From contig NZ_JBFDTP010000001.1 of the NCBI RefSeq assembly GCF_040719375.1, forward strand, positions 1,518,817-1,582,816: a stretch of 64,000 nt of DNA, in the 5' to 3' direction. This DNA is from Clostridium sp. AN503 (lineage in GTDB: Bacteria; Bacillota; Clostridia; Lachnospirales; Lachnospiraceae). The position numbers and the translations under genes are program-made. The notes beneath the pieces were generated by a model that was given only the letters and a program-made list of their open reading frames with translations, ran no database searches and was not told the origin of the DNA. Below, in pieces: positions 46,372 through 56,064 of this stretch (its first letter is position 1; the number at the start of each line of letters is the position of its first letter).

Positions 46372-47865
46372 ATGGGAATTGCTGTATTGGACATTGGCAC
46401 CTCCAGCATGAGGGGCATCTTATACGATGATCAGGGCAATAAGCTTTTTACGGAGCAGACCGGGTATTCACCGGTATATCTGCCGGGAGACCGGGTGGAG
46501 CAGGCTCCGGGGGACTGGAAGGAAGCTATGGAAAAGGTCATGAAAGCCTGCGCCGCTTATGCGGGAGGCCATGGAGTCCCTGTCCAGGCAGTATCCCTGA
46601 CTTCCCAGCGATCCTCAGTCATTGCCGTCGATGAAGATGGGGAACCGATTGGAAATGCGATTATGTGGCAGGACAAGAGGGTCCTGCCGCTGCTTGAAGA
46701 ATTGAAGCCATGCAGAGAGCGGATATTCGCTCTGACAGGAAGCCTCATCAATCCGGTATTTTCCGGATCTAAAATGATGTGGATAAAACGGTGTATGCCG
46801 GATCTATATGGGAAAGCCAGCCGTTTGGTGGTGATCCCCGACTATATTGTTCATGAAATGACAGGAAACTGGGTGACAGATGCGACCTATGGCAGCCGTT
46901 CCCTTTTGATGAATCTGCACACACGCTGCTGGGACAAAGAGCTGCTGAAACTGTTTGATGTGGATAAGGAAAAGCTCTGTACCATCATAGAGCCGGGAAG
47001 CGTGGCGGGTACCGTAAGCCGGGACTGCGCCGCGCGGACCGGACTGATGGAAGGAACGCCGGTCATCAGCGCCGGAGGAGACCAGCAGTGTGCTGCCCTG
47101 GGGATGGGGATATTAAATCGGGGAGACTTAGAGGTATCCGCGGGAACCGGAGCGTATATCATTGCGGCGTCAGGAGAAGTTCCTCCGGGATTGCAGCCTG
47201 ATGTGATCTGCAACGCATCCGCTGTGCCGGGAGAGTATATCCTGGAGTCCAGTATCCTGTCCTGTGCGTCGGTATTTAACTGGTTTTTGAGGATTGGTTA
47301 CGGAATGACGGAGGAAAACCGGAAAGAAGCATATGCCGCAGCGAACGAAGAGATCAGGCAGTCGCTTGCAAAAGAGGATGCCCCCATGCTCCTTCCGTTC
47401 TTTCAGGGAAGAGGAACTCCGGATTGGAACAGCCGTGCAAAAGGCTGTCTCAACAATCTGACCCTGGGCACCACACGGGGGGATATTGCCCGCAGCATTA
47501 TGGAAGGACTGGGCTATGAGATAGAAGCTAATATTGATGCCATAAAACGCTATACAGGAAGTGCAGGGCAGATTGCCTTGTGCGGCGGTCTGGCAAACAG
47601 CGATGTGTTCTGCAGGATCCTGGCAGGGATATGCGGCAGAGGCATTGATACATATTTGGACAATGAGGCAACTGCGATTGGGGCATGGATGTCGGCATCC
47701 GTCACACTTGGCCTGTACCCGGATTACAAAACGGCGTTTTGCATGGGAAGGCAAAAGCACCCCATGCGCAGTACGGAAATGGACAGGAGTATGGCGGAGC
47801 ATTACAGTACAGGGAAAGCAGACTACCGGAAGCTATATCGGCAAATGTATCCTGAAATGCCATGA
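46372..47865 (+). CDS. FGGY-family carbohydrate kinase
   Basis: 497 residues. FGGY N-domain (GIAVLDIGTSSMRGILYD, SLTSQRSSVIAVDEDGEPIGNAIMWQDKR) and C-domain (GGDQQCAALGMGI, SAGTGAYIIAAS, ALCGGLANSDVFCRILAGICG). Resembles gluconate/xylulose kinases; exact sugar uncertain. In context it may phosphorylate a uronate-derived keto sugar or aldonate. The 62-base gap from the glucuronidase shows no terminator. Confidence 0.9.
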   Translation: MGIAVLDIGTSSMRGILYDDQGNKLFTEQTGYSPVYLPGDRVEQAPGDWKEAMEKVMKACAAYAGGHGVPVQAVSLTSQRSSVIAVDEDGEPIGNAIMWQDKRVLPLLEELKPCRERIFALTGSLINPVFSGSKMMWIKRCMPDLYGKASRLVVIPDYIVHEMTGNWVTDATYGSRSLLMNLHTRCWDKELLKLFDVDKEKLCTIIEPGSVAGTVSRDCAARTGLMEGTPVISAGGDQQCAALGMGILNRGDLEVSAGTGAYIIAASGEVPPGLQPDVICNASAVPGEYILESSILSCASVFNWFLRIGYGMTEENRKEAYAAANEEIRQSLAKEDAPMLLPFFQGRGTPDWNSRAKGCLNNLTLGTTRGDIARSIMEGLGYEIEANIDAIKRYTGSAGQIALCGGLANSDVFCRILAGICGRGIDTYLDNEATAIGAWMSASVTLGLYPDYKTAFCMGRQKHPMRSTEMDRSMAEHYSTGKADYRKLYRQMYPEMP

Positions 47866-47912
47866 CAACAGACTGCTAATTCATTGTACTCCATAAAATT
47901 GGGGGGATCAGG

Positions 47913-48755
47913 ATGACTGAAATATTTGACAGTTTCAAAAAGAAAAAAGAGTATCTGGTCTGTATTGATTCAGACGGCTGTGCGATGGATACCATGGATA
48001 TCAAGCATTTCCGGTGCTTTGGACCCTGTATGATCCAGGAGTGGGGACTTGGTCCCTGGAGAGATGCGATTCAAAATCGATGGAATGCGATCAATCTGTA
48101 TACCATGACCAGAGGGATCAACCGGTTCAAGGGCCTGGAGATCGCGCTGTGTGAGGTGGATAGCAATTACAGGAAGATTGAGGGGCTGGATGAGCTGGTC
48201 AAATGGGTGGAATCAGCGAAAGAGCTTTCAAATGATAGTCTTGTGAAGCATATGAAAGAACATGAGGCTCCGATCCTTCTGAAGGCGCTTGCCTGGTCTG
48301 AGGAGGTGAACCGACAGGTGGAACAGCTTCCAGAGACGGAGAAGGTGCCCTTTGGCGGAGTACGCCTGGCAATAGAGGCACTCCACCGGACCGCGGATGT
48401 TGCAGTGGTCTCTTCGGCAAACCAGCAGGCCATCATGGAAGAGTGGGAGACCCAGGGACTGCTGCGCCATACGGATGTGGTGCTGTCACAGAATGCAGGC
48501 AGTAAGGCGTACTGTATCAAACGGCTTCTGGATCAGGGATACGAAAAGAACCATGCCATGATGATCGGGGATGCGCCGGGCGACCGGGATGCAGCCGCAG
48601 CCAATGGGATCTTGTTTTATCCGATTCTGGTAAAACGGGAGCATGAGTCCTGGAAACGGATATTAGATGAAGCGCTGGACCGGTTTGTGAGCTGCAGCTA
48701 TGAGGGGGAGTACCAGGAACGCCTGAACCGGGAATTTGAGGAAAATCTGGCGTAA
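47913..48755 (+). CDS. HAD-family phosphatase/hydrolase
   Basis: 280 residues. Motif I DSDG (D19, D21), motif II VVSSANQQ, motif III Lys in AGSKAYCIKRLL, motif IV GDAPGDRDAAAANG. A helical cap lies between about 45 and 165. Substrate unknown. Last gene of the cluster, beside a sugar kinase, so a sugar phosphate is the likely substrate. GGGGGG precedes the ATG. Confidence 0.87.
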   Translation: MTEIFDSFKKKKEYLVCIDSDGCAMDTMDIKHFRCFGPCMIQEWGLGPWRDAIQNRWNAINLYTMTRGINRFKGLEIALCEVDSNYRKIEGLDELVKWVESAKELSNDSLVKHMKEHEAPILLKALAWSEEVNRQVEQLPETEKVPFGGVRLAIEALHRTADVAVVSSANQQAIMEEWETQGLLRHTDVVLSQNAGSKAYCIKRLLDQGYEKNHAMMIGDAPGDRDAAAANGILFYPILVKREHESWKRILDEALDRFVSCSYEGEYQERLNREFEENLA

Positions 48756-48790
48756 CAGACAGCACTTTTCATAAGAGAAACAGAGAAAAT

Positions 48791-48827
48791 AACATGCCCA
48801 TCCTGTCAGCAGCAGGATGGGCATGTT
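48791..48827. terminator. Bidirectional terminator between the HAD gene and asnA
   Basis: Perfect 15-bp stem AACATGCCCATCCTG (48791-48805) with its complement at 48813-48827, 7-nt loop, T-rich on both flanks. Confidence 0.8.
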
Positions 48828-48852
48828 TCTTAATGACAGATAATAAATAAAA

Positions 48853-49860
48853 TCACAGCAGAATAATCTTATTCTCCCTGCAAACCTTCCTCATATCCTC
48901 CGGCCACAGGCTTGCCTGGACTTCCCCCACATGAGCGCGGTCCAAAAGGAGCATGCACAGACGGGACTGGCCGATGCCGCCGCCGATGGTGTAGGGCAGC
49001 TCACCGTTTAGGAGCATCCGGTGGTAAGGAAGGCTTCTGCGGTCCTCGCAGCCGGCTTTCTTAAGCTGCTCCTCCAATGCCTTTTCATCCACGCGGATTC
49101 CCATGCTGGAGATCTCCAGTGCACACCCGAGCTGTTCATACCAGAACAGGATATCGCCGTTTAACTGCCAGTCATCATAGTCCGGCGCGCGTCCGTCATG
49201 GGGCTCGCCGCTCTTTAGCTTGTCGCCGATCTTCATCAGGAATACACAGCCGTATTCCTTGCAGATCAGATTCTCACGCTCCTTCGGCGTCTTGTCCGGG
49301 TAGCGGTCCTCCAGCTCCTGGGAGGTGATAAAGGTGATCTTGCCGGGCAGATGCTTCGCGGCATCCGGATATTTGTACCAGACCTCATGCTGCATATGCT
49401 TGATGATCTTAAAAATCGTATTCACGGTCTCCTGCAGGGTTTCGATGGTGCGCTGCTCTTTGGTGATGACCCTTTCCCAGTCCCACTGATCCACGTAGCA
49501 GGAGTGAAGATTATCCAGCTCCTCATCGCGGCGGATCGCGTTCATATTGGTGTAAAGGCCTTCGCCCGGCTGAAAATCATACTCCTTCAGCGCCATGCGC
49601 TTCCATTTTGCGAGGGAATGGACAACCTCGACGGTCTCGCCGGACATGCCTGCAAGGTCGAACTGCACCGGGCGTTCCACGCCGTTTAAGTTATCATTTA
49701 AACCGCTGCTCTGTGTTACAAACAGTGGTGCAGAGATACGTTCCAACCGCATTTCCTTTCCAAACTCCTTCTGAAAGGTATCGCGTATGTATTTGATGGC
49801 CTCCTGAGTCTCGCGGACAGTAAGATGCGGATCGTAGTCTTTCGGAATGATAAGTCCCAT
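48853..49860 (-). CDS. asnA: Aspartate-ammonia ligase
   Basis: 335 residues, class II aaRS-like fold. Signatures: RISAPLFVTQSSGLNDNLNGVERPV, WDWERVI, ALEISSMGIRVDEKAL, GGGIGQSRLCMLLL. Makes asparagine from aspartate, ammonia and ATP. AGGAGG before the ATG. Monocistronic. Its upstream side marks the edge of the accessory island. Confidence 0.96.
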   Translation of the reverse strand: MGLIIPKDYDPHLTVRETQEAIKYIRDTFQKEFGKEMRLERISAPLFVTQSSGLNDNLNGVERPVQFDLAGMSGETVEVVHSLAKWKRMALKEYDFQPGEGLYTNMNAIRRDEELDNLHSCYVDQWDWERVITKEQRTIETLQETVNTIFKIIKHMQHEVWYKYPDAAKHLPGKITFITSQELEDRYPDKTPKERENLICKEYGCVFLMKIGDKLKSGEPHDGRAPDYDDWQLNGDILFWYEQLGCALEISSMGIRVDEKALEEQLKKAGCEDRRSLPYHRMLLNGELPYTIGGGIGQSRLCMLLLDRAHVGEVQASLWPEDMRKVCRENKIILL

Positions 49861-49936
49861 GGATGAATCCTCCTGAATCGTTCTATGAAACCTTATAAAT
49901 CTTAAAAAACTTAAAAAATATAAGGATATCTTATGT

Positions 49937-49965
49937 ATAGTATCATTATTGTGGGAAAATCACAA
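49937..49965 (-). promoter_or_regulatory. Promoter of asnA
   Basis: On the minus strand TTGTGA (49965-49960), 17-bp spacer, TACTAT (49942-49937), about 77 bases before the ATG. The leader contains CCTTATA...TATAAGG, a small AT-rich dyad. Confidence 0.55.
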
Positions 49966-49994
49966 GTGGTTTTGGAAAATCTATAAAGCAATCT

Positions 49995-51290
49995 ATAAAG
50001 CGTTTGAGCAGATGGCAGATGATTTTTCTCTGCCGTTCAATGGTCTGCTTGTCCTCGTATTGCTCCAGTTCCCCGATAAAGTTCTATACAATCTGTATCT
50101 TTTGTCTGCGGTGTCCGCTTGACTTATCCGGCGCATGGACGATGATTTTCTTTACAAATTCATTGACGATTGTAGGCGTTAGTTCCCGTATTCCCACATA
50201 CTTGCGGATTATAGCGGCGAAGCTGTCAAAATCAGACTTGTCCTGTTCGTAGGTATCAACAGCGGCTTGCTCTTTCTGGACAAATGCCGTCAATTCCTTT
50301 TGCTCCGCTTCATACTCTGCGGACAGCTTCAAAAATCACTCATGGCTGATTGTGCCGTTTATATCGTCCTCATAAATCCGCTTGAAAATACGGTCAAGTT
50401 CGGCAATCCGTTTCCTTGCCTGTTCCAGTTCTTTTTTCTGCCGATTTACTGCCTTTTCCGCTTCTGTAAATCTCTGTTGATATACGATTTTCTGAAAGCC
50501 CTGTATATCATCAATGAACATAGCCGTTACGTCAAAAATCCTCTGCCGGACAAACAGCTTCAAGGTTTCCTCTCTGATGAAATGTGCGGAGCAAGTACCC
50601 GTATTGCTCTTGTAATTGGAGCAGACATAATGCCCCAGTTGCGGCGTGAAGCTGTTTGTCGTACAGAAGTACAGCTTTTCGCCACAGTCAGCACAATAGA
50701 GCAAACCAGAGAACAATCCTTGCCGTCCTGTCTTTGTGGGGCGGCGTTTGTTTGCCCGTAGTTCCTGCACCCGTTCAAAAACTTTTTCCTCAATAATGGC
50801 AGGTTGGGTATTGGGGAAAATCCGCTGATTTTCGGGAGCGTTTTGCAAACGCTTTTTCAACTTGTGGGATTTGGAATAGGTCTTAAAATTGACTGTACAG
50901 CCTTCTCCTGCGTTGCCCCTTGACTGCATGACGGCTCTAATTTTCTTGCTCGTATCTCGTGCGTAAAAATCGTTGAACAAATTTCTGAAAGGGGTAAACT
51001 CGTTATCGCCCTTTGCGCGGTCCACGCCGTCATTGATTGCGATATAGTGAATATCACGCTCGGCAAAGAAACTTTCCGTATAATATCCTACTTTCAGATA
51101 GTCACGCCCCATGCGGGACATATCCTTGACAATGACAGTCTGGACTTTCCCCGCTTCTGCAAGGCGTATCATCTCATTCCAACCGGGTCAGTCGAAAGTC
51201 ACCCCAGAAACGCCGTCTTCAACGAAAAATGTAGGATTGGGAAAATCGTTGTCTGTTGCGTATTTGAGCAGGATTTTCCTTTGAGATAAG
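49995..51290 (-). pseudogene. Remnant of a large serine recombinase (TndX/Tn4451-like)
   Basis: Read on the minus strand, one frame continues from about 51290 to 49995 but is cut by TGA (51188-51190), TGA (50336-50338) and TAG (50084-50086). Pieces: FFVEDGVSGVTFD, VKDMSRMGRDYLKVGYYTE, the recombinase domain, a zinc-ribbon (LLYCADCGEKLYF...YVCSNYKSNTGTCSAHFI), a coiled coil and NFIGELEQYEDKQTIERQRK. The N-terminal ~30 residues with the catalytic Ser are missing. The first two stops fit CGA-to-TGA changes and the third TGG-to-TAG, judged from family wording (FDRPGW, HERFLKL, IVWNFIGEL). Probably the fossil integrase of the island next to asnA. Confidence 0.88.
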
Positions 51291-51366
51291 ATTTGTCAAG
51301 GGTATTTTTTCTTTAGAAGCACGACTATATTTTAGGATTATATTACAGCGATAGCAAACAAAACAT

Positions 51367-51395
51367 TTGAGTTTTCTACAAAATCATGCTATACT
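51367..51395 (+). promoter_or_regulatory. Promoter for the HTH gene and probably the restriction operon
   Basis: TTGAGT (51367-51372), 17-bp spacer, TATACT (51390-51395), 39 bases before the HTH gene ATG. Nothing else was seen between 51291 and 51366. Confidence 0.6.
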
Positions 51396-51433
51396 GTGTT
51401 CAGTTATAATTTCCCTTGAATGGAGGAACTGGA

Positions 51434-51649
51434 ATGAAAGTCAGCTACAAAAAGCTCTGGAAAATACTAATTGACCGGGATATGAAAAAAAGAGATTTGG
51501 AGAAATCCGCCGGGATCAGTCATTATACCATCAATAAATTGAACCACGGCGACAATGTAACTACTGATGTTTTAGGGAAAATCTGCAAGGCATTAAATTG
51601 TACAATAGACGACATCATGGAATTTGTTGACGAAGAACACTTAAAATAA
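51434..51649 (+). CDS. Small XRE-family HTH regulator
   Basis: 71 residues, almost entirely one helix-turn-helix domain (KRDLEKSAGISHYTINKLNHGDNVTTDVLGKICKALNCTIDDIMEF), the YozG/Cro-like type common on mobile elements. GGAGG 7 bases before the ATG. Lies 66 bases before hsdR and may act as its controller; this is inferred from position. Confidence 0.88.
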   Translation: MKVSYKKLWKILIDRDMKKRDLEKSAGISHYTINKLNHGDNVTTDVLGKICKALNCTIDDIMEFVDEEHLK

Positions 51650-51715
51650 AAAGAAGTTTTCACGGAAGAACAGATTGCTTCAGAAAAATAATCCTCAAGT
51701 ATAGGAGTTGAAGAT

Positions 51716-54481
51716 ATGTCATACCAAAGCGAAGCTGCTCTTGAGCAGCAACTTATAGATCAATTAAATAAACAAGGATACAACACCGTAACTGTTCCTG
51801 ATTATGATGCTTTAGCAGAAAATTTCAAAACACAGTTTGCAGCTTTTAATGCGGCGAAGCTCGACCATCCTTTAAGCGACAAGGAATGGGAGCGTGTATT
51901 TAACATTATGCTCGGAAAATCTGTTTTCCAGAGTGCAAAAATCCTTAGAGACAAATTTGTGTTGGAGCGTGAGGACGGGACAAAAATATATCTCTCGTTC
52001 TTCGATGCCGACCACACTAAGAATATTTTTCAAGTAACAAACCAAACAACTGTTGTTGGGAAATATGTCAATCGCTATGATGTGACAATCCTCGTCAATG
52101 GTCTTCCCCTCATTCAAATTGAATTGAAGCGGCGTGGTATTGACATTCGGGAAGCTGTTAATCAGGTAATGCGCTACAAAAAACATTCTTACAACGGGCT
52201 GTACCACTTCATTCAGCTTTTTGTAGTGTCCAACGGTGTGGATACAAAGTATTTCGCTAACTCCGACAGGGATATGCTTCACAGCCTTGCTTTCTTCTGG
52301 ACGGACTTCAACAATGTGCGTATTACCAACCTGAAAGAATTTTCAATCTCTTTCTTTGCAAGGGATCACATTGTTAAGATGCTGACGAGATATACGATTT
52401 TGAACGACACGGACAAGTTGCTCATGGTAATGCGTCCCTATCAGGTTTACGCCGTAGAAGCTCTTGTCCGTCAAGCGACGCTTACCAACCGCAACGCTTA
52501 TGTATGGCATACAACCGGCGCAGGAAAGACGCTAACTTCCTTTAAGACGGCGCAGATCCTCGCAGCAAATCCCAATATCAAAAAAGTTATTTTCCTTGTT
52601 GACCGAAAGGACTTGGATTCTCAGACCACAGAAGAGTTCAACAAGTTCGAGAACGGCTCTGTTGATGCGACTGACCGTACCGATGTCCTTGTAAAACAGA
52701 TGCAGGACAAAAACCGGCAGCTCATCGTTACGACAATGCAGAAGATGGCAAATGCAGTGAAACGCCCTCAGTATGCAAAGATCATGGACGCTTACAAAGA
52801 CGAGAAAGTTGTCTTCATCATTGACGAGTGTCACCGCAGTCAGTTTGGGGATATGCACAAGGACATCGTTCGGCATTTCCAGAAGGCACAATTCTTCGGT
52901 TTTACCGGCACACCCCGTTTTGAGGTAAACGGCAAAACAGAAGGAAAAATCACACAGACAACAGAAATGCTGTTCGGGGCATGCGTACATAACTATCTCA
53001 TCAAGGACGCAATCTTTGACAACAATGTTCTCGGCTTCCATATCGAGTACATCAAGACGATGGAAGGCGATTTCGACTGGGACGATCCTACAATGGCAGA
53101 TGCGATTGATGTAGGGGAACTCTATATGTCTGAGGAACGGATGTCGCTGATTGCAAACCATATCGTCCAAAACCATAAGGCAAAGACGAGAAATGGTCAG
53201 TACACAGCAATCTTCGCTGTCTCTTCGATTGAAGCTCTGGTCAAATATTATGATATTTTCAAGAAGATCAAGCATGACCTGAATATCAGCGGTATCTTCT
53301 CTTATGGTCAGAACGAAGAAGCAGAGGGCAAAGATGAGCATAGCCGGGACGCTCTGGAACGGTTTATCAAAGACTATAACGAGATGTACAGCACAAACTT
53401 CTCAACGGATACATTTGCTGCTTACCATAAGGATATTTCAGACCGTGTGAAAGGCAAGAAAACCAAGGCTCTTGACATCCTTCTTGTGGTAAATATGTTC
53501 TTGACGGGCTTTGACAGCAAGCAGTTGTCCGTCCTCTATGTGGACAAGGATTTGAAATATCACGATCTACTGCAAGCCTATTCACGAACCAACCGTGTCG
53601 AGAAAGAAACGAAGCCCTTCGGTATCATCATCTGCTACCGCAATCTGAAAAAAAGAACAGATGACGCTCTTACCCTGTTTTCCCAGAGCCATGATACCTC
53701 CGGCATTGTTGTTCCTGACTATCCCTATTTCGTGGAGAAGTACAATGAAATGGTTACTCGCCTGAAAGAGATCGCTCAGACGCCGGCAGACATCGACACC
53801 ATGCAGAGCGAGGAAGATCAGAAACTTTTCGTTGAGACCTTCCGTGAGCTGACTAAGTATCTGCAATCGCTTCAAACCTTCATTGAGTTCAGCTTTGACC
53901 ACGACTCTCTCATCATGAGCGAGCAGGAGTATCAGGACTACAAAAGCAAATATCTGATGCTGTATGCAAAGCAAAAGAAAGACCGTGAGGTTGTTTCCGT
54001 CCTGAACGATGTAGATTTCTGTATTGAGCTGATGGAGAGCGACCGGATCAATGTTGCCTATATCATGAACCTTATCCGCAACATCCATTTCGATGATGCC
54101 AAGCAGAAAGACTATGATATTAATCACATCAAGGAAGAGCTGGGCAGAACCGACAATCCGCAGTTGCTCCGCAAGGTTGAGATCCTGCAAGCTTTCTTAG
54201 ATCGTGTTGTTGTGGGGCTTGAAAGTGCAGACGAAATTGACGCTGCCTATAATGACTTTGAAAATGAAGCAAAGCGTGAAGAAATCGTTGCCTTTGCACA
54301 GACAGAGGAAATTGATCCCACCATGCTGACCGACTTCATCTCAGAATATGAATTTTCCGGCACAATGGATGCAGGAAACATTCGTGACCGTATCGAAAAA
54401 CCAATGCCGCTGCTGAAAAAACGCTCTCTGGTCAACAGAATTGTGGACTTTATCCGGCAGCACACCGAAAAATATCAATAA
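51716..54481 (+). CDS. hsdR: Type I restriction endonuclease subunit R
   Basis: 921 residues. N-terminal nuclease core (LPLIQIELKRRG, the ExK of the PD-(D/E)XK site, with IREAVNQVMRYKKHS), SF2 translocase with Walker A WHTTGAGKTLTSF, DECH box, FTGTP, and motif VI region LLQAYSRTNRVEKE, then a helical C-terminal domain that binds the methylase. Cuts DNA after translocation when the HsdS target is unmethylated. All motifs are intact. AGGAG before the ATG; 12 bases before hsdM. Confidence 0.96.
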   Translation: MSYQSEAALEQQLIDQLNKQGYNTVTVPDYDALAENFKTQFAAFNAAKLDHPLSDKEWERVFNIMLGKSVFQSAKILRDKFVLEREDGTKIYLSFFDADHTKNIFQVTNQTTVVGKYVNRYDVTILVNGLPLIQIELKRRGIDIREAVNQVMRYKKHSYNGLYHFIQLFVVSNGVDTKYFANSDRDMLHSLAFFWTDFNNVRITNLKEFSISFFARDHIVKMLTRYTILNDTDKLLMVMRPYQVYAVEALVRQATLTNRNAYVWHTTGAGKTLTSFKTAQILAANPNIKKVIFLVDRKDLDSQTTEEFNKFENGSVDATDRTDVLVKQMQDKNRQLIVTTMQKMANAVKRPQYAKIMDAYKDEKVVFIIDECHRSQFGDMHKDIVRHFQKAQFFGFTGTPRFEVNGKTEGKITQTTEMLFGACVHNYLIKDAIFDNNVLGFHIEYIKTMEGDFDWDDPTMADAIDVGELYMSEERMSLIANHIVQNHKAKTRNGQYTAIFAVSSIEALVKYYDIFKKIKHDLNISGIFSYGQNEEAEGKDEHSRDALERFIKDYNEMYSTNFSTDTFAAYHKDISDRVKGKKTKALDILLVVNMFLTGFDSKQLSVLYVDKDLKYHDLLQAYSRTNRVEKETKPFGIIICYRNLKKRTDDALTLFSQSHDTSGIVVPDYPYFVEKYNEMVTRLKEIAQTPADIDTMQSEEDQKLFVETFRELTKYLQSLQTFIEFSFDHDSLIMSEQEYQDYKSKYLMLYAKQKKDREVVSVLNDVDFCIELMESDRINVAYIMNLIRNIHFDDAKQKDYDINHIKEELGRTDNPQLLRKVEILQAFLDRVVVGLESADEIDAAYNDFENEAKREEIVAFAQTEEIDPTMLTDFISEYEFSGTMDAGNIRDRIEKPMPLLKKRSLVNRIVDFIRQHTEKYQ

Positions 54482-54493
54482 GGAGAATATAAA

Positions 54494-56062
54494 ATGGACA
54501 ATAGTATTCAGGCACATCAGAAAGAGCTTTGCAACAAGCTCTGGGCGATGGCAAACGCACTCCGGGGCAATATGGAGGCGTATGAGTTCAAGAACTATAT
54601 CTTGGGCATGATTTTCTACTACTACCTTTCAGATCGTACCGAGAAATACATGGCTAATCTTCTGAAAGACGACGGTATCAGCTATGAAGAGGCTTGGGCG
54701 GATGAGGAATACAAGGAAGCCGTTGTAGAAGAAGCTCTGCGTGATCTGGGCTTTATCATTGAACCACAATTCCTGTTCCGCAAGATGGTAAAGATGGTCG
54801 AAAATCGTTCTTTCGACATCGAGTTTTTGCAGAAGGCAATCAACGCTCTCATGGAGTCTACCATTGGAAACGATTCACAGGAAGACTTTGACGGGTTGTT
54901 CTCTGATATGCAGCTTGATTCTACTAAGCTGGGTCATACCGTCAAAGACAGAAGTGCTGTTATGGCAAAAATCATTGCTTCTCTGGAGGAAATCAACTTC
55001 GGCGTGGATGACACAAAGATTGATGTTCTTGGTAATGCCTATGAGTATCTGATCGGACAATTCGCCGCAACAGCCGGTAAGAAGGCTGGCGAGTTCTACA
55101 CTCCTTCAGGTCCTGCCGAGCTGCTGTGCCGTTTGGCTTGCCTTGGGCTGACCGATGTCAAGGACGCAGCCGATCCTACTTGTGGCTCTGGCTCTCTGTT
55201 GCTGCGCCTCAAGAACTATGCCAATGTGCGTAACTACTATGGTCAGGAGCTTACCTCAACGACCTACAACCTTGCTCGAATGAACATGATTCTTCGTGGC
55301 ATTCCCTATCGTAACTTCAACATTTACAACGGGGACACTTTGGAGCATGACTATTTTGGAGATATGAAATTCCGTGTTCAGGTCGCAAATCCTCCGTATT
55401 CTGCAAAATGGTCTGGCGATTTGAGTTTCATGGAAGATCCCCGTTTCAACGAATACGGCAAGCTTGCGCCGAAGAGCAAAGCTGACTTTGCCTTTGTTCA
55501 GCACATGGTACATCACATGGATGAGGACGGACGAGCAGTCGTCCTGTTGCCTCACGGTGTCCTGTTCCGTGGAGCTGCTGAGGAAGTGATTCGCAAACAC
55601 CTTATCCAAAAGTTGAATGTGCTGGATGCTGTGATCGGTCTACCTGCTAACCTCTTCTTCGGCACAGGCATTCCGGTGTGTGTCCTCGTCCTCAAGAGGG
55701 AGCGTAACGGCAATTCCGACAACATCCTGTTTATTGATGCCTCCAATGATTTTGAAGCCGGTAAGAACCAGAATATCCTTCGTGAGTGCGACATTGACAA
55801 GATTGTTGAAACCTATGAGCGTCGTGAAGATGTGGACAAGTACGCTCATGTTGCCACTATGCAGGAGATTGAAGAGAACGGATTCAATCTCAATATTCCC
55901 CGGTATGTTGATACCTTTGAGCCGGAAGAAGAGATTGACCTGAACGAAGTGGCTGCGGAAATCCGCAAGCTGCAAAGCGAAATTAAAGACATTGATGCAG
56001 AACTGAAACCATTTTTTGATGAACTGGGACTTGATTTCCCGTTTGAAGTGGAGGGCAAATAA
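54494..56062 (+). CDS. hsdM: Type I DNA methyltransferase subunit M
   Basis: 522 residues. N-terminal HsdM_N helical domain (about 10-150), N6-adenine methylase domain with the SAM-binding motif DPTCGSGSLLLRL and catalytic NPPY (in VANPPYSAKW). Ends with a coiled coil (VAAEIRKLQSEIKDIDAEL) that contacts HsdS. Two bases separate it from hsdS. Methylates the adenine chosen by whichever HsdS is expressed. Confidence 0.96.
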   Translation: MDNSIQAHQKELCNKLWAMANALRGNMEAYEFKNYILGMIFYYYLSDRTEKYMANLLKDDGISYEEAWADEEYKEAVVEEALRDLGFIIEPQFLFRKMVKMVENRSFDIEFLQKAINALMESTIGNDSQEDFDGLFSDMQLDSTKLGHTVKDRSAVMAKIIASLEEINFGVDDTKIDVLGNAYEYLIGQFAATAGKKAGEFYTPSGPAELLCRLACLGLTDVKDAADPTCGSGSLLLRLKNYANVRNYYGQELTSTTYNLARMNMILRGIPYRNFNIYNGDTLEHDYFGDMKFRVQVANPPYSAKWSGDLSFMEDPRFNEYGKLAPKSKADFAFVQHMVHHMDEDGRAVVLLPHGVLFRGAAEEVIRKHLIQKLNVLDAVIGLPANLFFGTGIPVCVLVLKRERNGNSDNILFIDASNDFEAGKNQNILRECDIDKIVETYERREDVDKYAHVATMQEIEENGFNLNIPRYVDTFEPEEEIDLNEVAAEIRKLQSEIKDIDAELKPFFDELGLDFPFEVEGK

Positions 56063-56064
56063 TT

